A stretch of 64,000 bases of DNA from Paenibacillus oceani. Lineage in GTDB: Bacteria > Bacillota > Bacilli > Paenibacillales > NBRC-103111. The notes below the pieces were generated by a model. That model searched no databases. It was not told the DNA's origin and was given only the letters and a program-made list of their open reading frames with translations. The translations under genes were made by a program, and so were the position numbers. The DNA lies in assembly GCF_014705615.1 (NCBI RefSeq), contig NZ_JACXJA010000001.1:275616-339615 (forward strand), written 5' to 3'. Below are positions 60,270-64,000 of this stretch, piece by piece; within the stretch, counting starts at the first letter, position 1; each line of letters starts with the position of its first letter.

Positions 60270-61490
60270 TCAGTAATCACGCGCGGCATCGAACCAGCGC
60301 TGAGCCATCTCCTCGGGTATAGGCTCGCCAATCAAGTGATTCGACTGGCTGAGCTGCCATACCGCTTCACCAAGGTCTTCCCGTTCGGTAGTTTCGATGC
60401 CCTTGAGCGTATTGAAGCGCACGGTGAAAGCGGTAATGGCCGCCTCGGCATCGGCCAAGCTGCGGGCTTGGGCCAAGGCTTCCTGGGCAGCGTTGTAAGC
60501 TTCGCTAGCCAGCTTGGCCAGACGTTTGGGCCAGGACGCGAACGGTCGGCCGAACTCGGTCGGCCACCACTCCGGCTTCCGCAATTGGCTCACAGAAGCA
60601 TGTCCGGTCCACGGGCGGGTTTTAGCGCGGGTTTTCATTTGCTGCCTCAGGCGCTTGCCTGTAAGCTCTTCCACATTGTAAGCGATAAATCGGTCAAGCA
60701 GCGGCCACGTATCCAAGGGCGGCAGCTCCCCCAGATCAGGCATGAAGCGCATCTCCAGATTCGTTAACCGGGTTTGACGAGCCAACCGATCCAGGTCGCA
60801 GAAGTTTCCCCACAAACTCAGGGACTCCAGATTGGGGAACCGGTCCAGACACTCCAGCGAGATCGGCTGACCCATTGGCGCGTTCTGGAGCGTCAGATTC
60901 GTCACCTGGTGCAGCTCACCCAGGCCGGGCAGCACGAAAGGAGCATCCTCCTTACGCCGGCCGGTGCGCGGCGCCAGCGTCAGGGAATAGGGCAGATCAC
61001 CGGCAGCCGAGAAGCGGGATAAATCGCCGGATACGCTCAAACGGAAATTTTCAAAGTTTTGCCGTTTCGGAAGCTTCAAGTTCAGATGTCCCCCGGAAGC
61101 ATCCAGTTCGATATGCAAGCCATGCAATTTGGACTTACTGGCGTCCGCCACCGTGTCTGCAGACAGGATCGGAGCCCACGTCATCTCTTCAATGGGACGT
61201 ACCTGCGCCCAGTTCAGGAAGCTTGCGTCACTGCCTGTATAGTACAGGAGTCGCGGCCAGGGCGAGCCCGCCGGCGTGGCAAAAGCATCAAACACAGTCC
61301 AATCGATCCGCGCATCAGGCGCAACGTGGAGGTCTGCCTTTTTGCCCAGATGCGGCGGCCCCATGGATAGACTGCCCACACCGGGCTGTAAGACAAGAGT
61401 GTGACTGCGAGGACCTGTCAGGTCAATGGGATAACGACCCACTTCTCTAACAGATCCAGCAGGGGGACGAGCTTGGTTATCTTTTGGCAT
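60270..61490 (-). CDS. Leucine-rich-repeat-like protein of unknown function
   Basis: This 406-residue soluble protein without signal peptide begins with a beta-rich region, 'GRYPIDLTGPRSHTLVLQPG'. The middle (150-290) has solenoid-like Leu-rich strands ('LPGLGELHQVTNLTLQNAPM', 'LDRFPNLESLSLWGNFCDLD', 'TRLTNLEMRFMPDLGELPPL'). A helical C-terminal region (315-406) is rich in Ala. The ATG at 61490 is preferred, with AAGGA eight bases upstream. It lies 50 bases upstream of the Imm1-like gene on the same strand. Similar LRR proteins are often encoded in toxin/immunity neighbourhoods of bacilli. No biochemical role can be assigned. Confidence 0.72.
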   Translation of the reverse strand: MPKDNQARPPAGSVREVGRYPIDLTGPRSHTLVLQPGVGSLSMGPPHLGKKADLHVAPDARIDWTVFDAFATPAGSPWPRLLYYTGSDASFLNWAQVRPIEEMTWAPILSADTVADASKSKLHGLHIELDASGGHLNLKLPKRQNFENFRLSVSGDLSRFSAAGDLPYSLTLAPRTGRRKEDAPFVLPGLGELHQVTNLTLQNAPMGQPISLECLDRFPNLESLSLWGNFCDLDRLARQTRLTNLEMRFMPDLGELPPLDTWPLLDRFIAYNVEELTGKRLRQQMKTRAKTRPWTGHASVSQLRKPEWWPTEFGRPFASWPKRLAKLASEAYNAAQEALAQARSLADAEAAITAFTVRFNTLKGIETTEREDLGEAVWQLSQSNHLIGEPIPEEMAQRWFDAARDY

Positions 61491-61698
61491 TTCAATCATC
61501 CTTTCTTCTGAACCCTATCGAGTCATGCCGGCAATTCTGCTAAATAAAAAAACACCGCTTCGCTTTGTAACGCGAGGGTGCCGAAGTCACACGCTGCCAC
61601 ACAGATTAGGTATCCTCCCTATGGTAAAGCAACCATTCGACCGGAAACAACTGCCAAATGGACTAATGTTCGCGGTTTAAGAAAAACACAAGGTGCAG

Positions 61699-61917
61699 AT
61701 GAATCAGGATTTAGCGAATCCGGAGTCTGGGACACGTATCCGGCACGATCTGGAGTTGCTGGATGAGATCATCCAGAAAGGCTTCAAAACGCTTAGCCTG
61801 AATGACGCTGTGATCCAGCGTATGGAGGATGTAACATAGGATTATTATGAATCGATTGGCCTGGGTGAAGCGTATGCGCAGCAAGTGGCAAGAGAGGCAA
61901 TGGAAGATCATGCGTGA
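61699..61917 (+). pseudogene. Small ORF interrupted by an in-frame TAG
   Basis: From ATG 61699 the frame encodes 'MNQDLANPESGTRIRHDLEL', 'LDEIIQKGFKTLSLNDAVIQ', 'RMEDVT', meets TAG at 61837-61839 (a single change from CAG), and continues in frame as 'DYYESIGLGEAYAQQVAREA' to TGA at 61915. The composition is protein-like and a terminator follows, suggesting a former 72-residue gene. The family is not recognised. Confidence 0.4.
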
Positions 61918-61994
61918 CGTGAAGGAGAACGCGTATTTTTGTCTAAACACTCATTGATTACTTCATTGGGAGCTTTTCTACGAATCAATGCGTT

Positions 61995-62016
61995 GAGCTC
62001 GCCAAGCGAGCTTTTT
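61995..62016 (+). terminator. Short hairpin terminator
   Basis: AGCTCG (61996-62001) / CGAGCT (62007-62012) is followed by TTTTG. It would end a plus-strand transcript through the small broken ORF. Confidence 0.55.
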
Positions 62017-62142
62017 GATCTGATCCGTTACTATGACCCCGTGAAAAACCAGTCCGCCGGGCAACGACACTTCGTACCCTCGACCTTCTCCCGGCTTGCT
62101 TGATAAAACGAACAGGGCCGTGGCTAAGTCGGATGACCTCAC

Positions 62143-62174
62143 TTTGGTTCATTGACTTAAGTCAATGAACCAAA
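62143..62174. promoter_or_regulatory. 32-bp perfect palindrome upstream of the DUF4386 gene
   Basis: TTTGGTTCATTGACTT (62143-62158) is followed directly by its exact reverse complement. It lies 40 bases before the start of the DUF4386 gene and contains TTGACT, a possible -35, so it is a likely operator. No T run follows, so it is not a terminator. The regulator is not adjacent, unless the Crp/Fnr protein encoded downstream binds here. Confidence 0.65.
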
Positions 62175-62213
62175 CCTCCGTTGCAGGTTACAATAGGAAA
62201 CATTAAGGGGGCA

Positions 62214-62951
62214 ATGAAATTGATCAAACCTACACATTACCAAAACCTTCAACACACATCGGCGATCGTCGCAGGCGTTTCCTTGTTCATCATGTCCATT
62301 GCAGCAGCGTTCTCTTATGGTTATGTTCACACTTCGCTGATCGTCAATGACGACGCTTTGATGACACTGACAAACATCCAGCAATCAGGCTCGCGGTTTG
62401 CGTTCGGGATTCTAGGCTGGCTAGTGATTATCCTCACGGATCTACTTGTATCATGGGCTTTTTATGTATATTTAAAGCCTATACATCATGAATACTCCTT
62501 ACTGGCTGGTTGGCTTCGTCTAATTTATACGGCCATCCTCGCAATTGCCGTCTCACATCTTGTCGTTGCCGGCCGTATCGCACGAGCAGGAACTTCCCCG
62601 TTCAACGAGTCAATCAACGGAATGGCCTCTCAATCGATGTTATCCATTAAAGCCTTCGAATCCATCTGGTCATTAGGATTGATCCTGTTCGGACTGCACC
62701 TGCTGGCCATCGGTTTCATCGCTCTATCGTCTCGGCATATTCCCAAATACGTCAGCATCATGATTGCGATCGCAGGCTTCAGTTACGTGATCGTCCATGT
62801 GATGGACAATTTTTTCCCCCAACTTGAACCTATCGCATCATCGCTGGAAACCCTCCTAAGCATCCCCATGATCATAGGTGAATTAGGTTTCGGTATCTGG
62901 CTTTTGATAAAAGGAAGAAAACTGTCTCTGTCGACCGATAAACAGCCTTAA
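62214..62951 (+). CDS. DUF4386 domain membrane protein
   Basis: This 245-residue integral membrane protein has six hydrophobic helices (about 15-38, 55-78, 92-115, 140-165, 175-195 and 215-235). The order 'SGSRFAFGILGWLVIILTDL', 'YSLLAGWLRLIYTAILAIAV' and 'ESIWSLGLILFGLHLLAIGF' is typical of the DUF4386 family, which is frequent in Bacilli and Bacteroidetes and of unknown function. The ATG at 62214 is very close to GGGGG; TTG at 62220 would have better spacing, so the start is uncertain by two codons. It ends seven bases from the convergent Crp/Fnr gene. Confidence 0.88.
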   Translation: MKLIKPTHYQNLQHTSAIVAGVSLFIMSIAAAFSYGYVHTSLIVNDDALMTLTNIQQSGSRFAFGILGWLVIILTDLLVSWAFYVYLKPIHHEYSLLAGWLRLIYTAILAIAVSHLVVAGRIARAGTSPFNESINGMASQSMLSIKAFESIWSLGLILFGLHLLAIGFIALSSRHIPKYVSIMIAIAGFSYVIVHVMDNFFPQLEPIASSLETLLSIPMIIGELGFGIWLLIKGRKLSLSTDKQP

Positions 62952-62957
62952 GGCTGT

Positions 62958-63530
62958 TTATTCAAAACGTCGCTTGATGCGGCTGAGCGATTCGGGCGTG
63001 ATTCCCAGGTAACTGGCCAATTGATATTGCGGTACTCTGTTGATCAGATCGGGTCTATTTTTCAATAGGGACTTATAACGCTCTTCCGGCGTGGCGGCAA
63101 TAAAAGCGGCAAATTCATCGCGCGCCTCTCCCAGATTTTCTTCGATCATTTTGAGGATCATTTTCTCCAGTCCGAAATGCATGTCATACATGGCTTGTTG
63201 CTTGGATAGATCGCCGACAACCAGAACGCAGTCTTCCACACAACCAAGGGAATATTTGGATGCTTTATCGCCGGCATGTTGGTTGAAAATCGTGACTCCC
63301 TGCTCTTCCGTAAAAAATTGAAAGGTTGACTCCTTGCCGTTCTCATCCGAAGCATACTGCCGAACGCAGCCTTGTAAAACAAAGTAGCATTTGTCGGGGA
63401 TCTCGCCTTGGCGCAACAAGATCGTTCCTTTCTTGAAAGCAGCCATAGGGATCTCTTCTACGATCCTCTCAAGTTCTGCATCACTAAGATCGGTAAAACG
63501 CTTTGCGTATTGGATGAGAATATTTTTCAT
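62958..63530 (-). CDS. Crp/Fnr-family cyclic-nucleotide-binding-domain regulator
   Basis: The 190-residue protein begins with a cNMP-binding-like beta-roll ('AFKKGTILLRQGEIPDKCYF', 'VLQGCVRQYASDENGKESTF') and a dimerisation helix ('KMILKMIEENLGEARDEFAA'). The C-terminal helix-turn-helix is short ('VPQYQLASYLGITPESLSRI', 'KRRFE'), as in many Firmicute Crp-like regulators that have lost cAMP binding; the RxS cAMP motif is not seen. Transcription would start from within the flank of the IS element, whose right end lies 35 bases upstream of the start codon. It probably regulates the convergent DUF4386 gene or a remote target. Confidence 0.9.
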   Translation of the reverse strand: MKNILIQYAKRFTDLSDAELERIVEEIPMAAFKKGTILLRQGEIPDKCYFVLQGCVRQYASDENGKESTFQFFTEEQGVTIFNQHAGDKASKYSLGCVEDCVLVVGDLSKQQAMYDMHFGLEKMILKMIEENLGEARDEFAAFIAATPEERYKSLLKNRPDLINRVPQYQLASYLGITPESLSRIKRRFE

Positions 63531-63564
63531 TCCAATCTCTCCATTGAATTGATAATTTCAGCAT

Positions 63565-63760
63565 TTGAACCTCTCATGACTAAAGAAACGAGATTCTTGG
63601 GTAGTCCCTTCTAACGAAGAGAAGTTCAGCAAGCTAACCCTGTCGTTCCGACAGTTCGTGTAAGGATTACACAGCAAGAAGTCTTTTGCCTTCGGCAAGA
63701 ATATTCAGGCTTGCGTTAAAGTCTCGGTCGTGATGCGCTCCACATTCCGGGCAGTCCCAT
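63565..63760 (-). ncRNA. Putative TnpB omega-RNA (reRNA) region
   Basis: In IS605-type elements the guide RNA of TnpB is transcribed from the 3' end of tnpB through the element's right end, and the guide is the flanking sequence. Here the scaffold would end at GGTTCAA (63571-63565), and the flanking guide would read ATGCTGAAATTATCAATTCA on the minus strand (63564-63545). The 5' limit is approximate. Confidence 0.5.
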
Positions 63761-64000
63761 TCACGCAGCTTCAAATCTTTTACATCTTTGTGCTTATAGC
63801 TACAGCAGGAGCATAATTGCGAAGATGCGAATGTTGGGCCTACAGCCACTACGATGCGGCCATACCACTTCGCTTTGTACTCTAGCATGGAGCGAAACAT
63901 CGACCAGGATACCTCGCTAATGGCCTTGGCTAACTTACGATTCTTGACCATATTGGCTACCTGTAAATCTTCAATCGCAATGATGTCGTGGTTTTTGACA
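63667..64000 (-). CDS. tnpB: TnpB (IS200/IS605 RNA-guided nuclease), C-terminal part cut by window edge
   Basis: The visible 110 residues run from the window edge to TAA at 63667. They hold RuvC-like elements '[20 protein letters not shown]' (catalytic Glu in IAIEDL) and '[17 protein letters not shown]'. The zinc ribbon follows, with the cysteine pair of 'CSCC' and the C-x2-C of '[20 protein letters not shown]', whose Asp in 'HDRDFNAS' is the third catalytic carboxylate. All catalytic and zinc residues in this part are intact, so the protein may be active. TnpB uses an omega-RNA to cut the empty donor site and so helps the element persist. The N-terminus and any tnpA lie outside. Confidence 0.9.
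   Translation of the reverse strand, partial: VKNHDIIAIEDLQVANMVKNRKLAKAISEVSWSMFRSMLEYKAKWYGRIVVAVGPTFASSQLCSCCSYKHKDVKDLKLREWDCPECGAHHDRDFNASLNILAEGKRLLAV

Larger units (their letters stand above)
61491..62142. other. Decayed intergenic region
   Basis: No intact gene was recognised. The stretch contains the nonsense-interrupted ORF at 61699-61917 and a hairpin terminator at 61995-62016. A weak minus-strand hairpin with a T run lies near 61545-61585. Confidence 0.4.
63565..64000 (-). mobile_element. IS200/IS605-family element, right end and 3' part of tnpB
   Basis: From the window edge inward the minus strand holds the C-terminal part of tnpB and then a non-coding right end. The right end closes with an imperfect subterminal hairpin (GAATCTC...GAGAGGTTC, about 63567-63593) and the terminal GGTTCAA (63571-63565), very like the right ends of ISDra2-type elements (from memory). 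These elements lack terminal inverted repeats and insert next to a short specific target. The left end is outside the window. Confidence 0.7.

Noticed and set aside
62085..62180. Palindrome at 62143-62174 as a terminator
   Set aside because: The arms are perfect, but no T run follows on either strand, and it lies at promoter distance from the next gene.
1..64000. CRISPR arrays, tRNA or rRNA genes, prophage structural genes
   Set aside because: No regularly spaced repeats, cloverleaf-like sequences or phage genes were seen on either strand.

Overview
The window looks like chromosome of a soil Paenibacillus or a close relative (Paenibacillaceae). The evidence is a moderately GC-rich Gram-positive style: strong AGGAGG ribosome binding sites, frequent GTG/TTG starts and sigma-A promoters. 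It also has the gene sets typical of that group: an LplA/LplB/YtcP-type sugar ABC operon with its own YesM/YesN two-component pair, secreted beta-helix and discoidin-domain proteins, a copper-amine-oxidase-like stalk protein, Spo0M and a YtrA-type GntR/ABC unit. No rRNA, tRNA or CRISPR array was seen.

Layout. 1-5,880: a minus-strand catabolic operon (two amidohydrolases, a solute-binding lipoprotein, a nitrilase-family amidase, a PLP aminotransferase and a decayed beta-helix gene) behind a sigma-A promoter that overlaps a cre-like site. 6,000-13,450: a 143-bp dispersed repeat, PhnA/YjdM, a secreted zinc carboxypeptidase, a stalk-domain protein, a chemotaxis receptor with a riboswitch-like leader, and a GntR-ABC transporter operon whose regulator lacks a normal start codon. 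13,480-22,473: NUDIX hydrolase, a twice-frameshifted MFS pump, ThiM, a YbjN-domain protein next to a 1000-residue protein with the N-terminal motif seen in contractile-injection-system cargo, and the scrambled remains of a hybrid histidine kinase. 22,516-28,580: phosphatases, a pectate-lyase-like protein, a second solute-binding protein, an AraC regulator and spo0M behind a sigma-W-like promoter. 28,682-38,825: the complete sugar ABC/two-component operon with a divergent secreted DUF4855/discoidin protein.

38,900-53,535: regulators with clear palindromic operators (XRE, GntR/FCD), a DMT exporter, the second copy of the 143-bp repeat, a secreted beta-helix/FN3/discoidin protein, an aldo/keto reductase, a large TerD-like MXAN_6230/SCO0854-type protein, an AlkZ-like winged-helix protein, an SGNH esterase, malate:quinone oxidoreductase and a leucine-rich-repeat protein. 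53,564-64,000: a MITE-like element, hydroxyacyl-CoA dehydrogenase, a frameshifted ECF sigma gene with a short anti-sigma-like protein, a MerR-SRPBCC-SRPBCC operon with a textbook 19-bp-spacer promoter, TerC, YetF, and a patch of immunity-type remnants (SMI1/KNR4 tail, Imm1-like frameshifted gene, LRR protein, nonsense-interrupted small ORF). It ends with a DUF4386 protein, a Crp/Fnr regulator and the right end of an IS200/IS605 element carrying tnpB and its omega-RNA region.

The density of broken genes is notable: at least five carry single-base frameshifts, two carry in-frame stops and one has lost its ATG. Some may be assembly errors in short homopolymers. The beta-helix and hybrid-kinase remnants show large internal deletions (and an inversion in the kinase) and are real decay.
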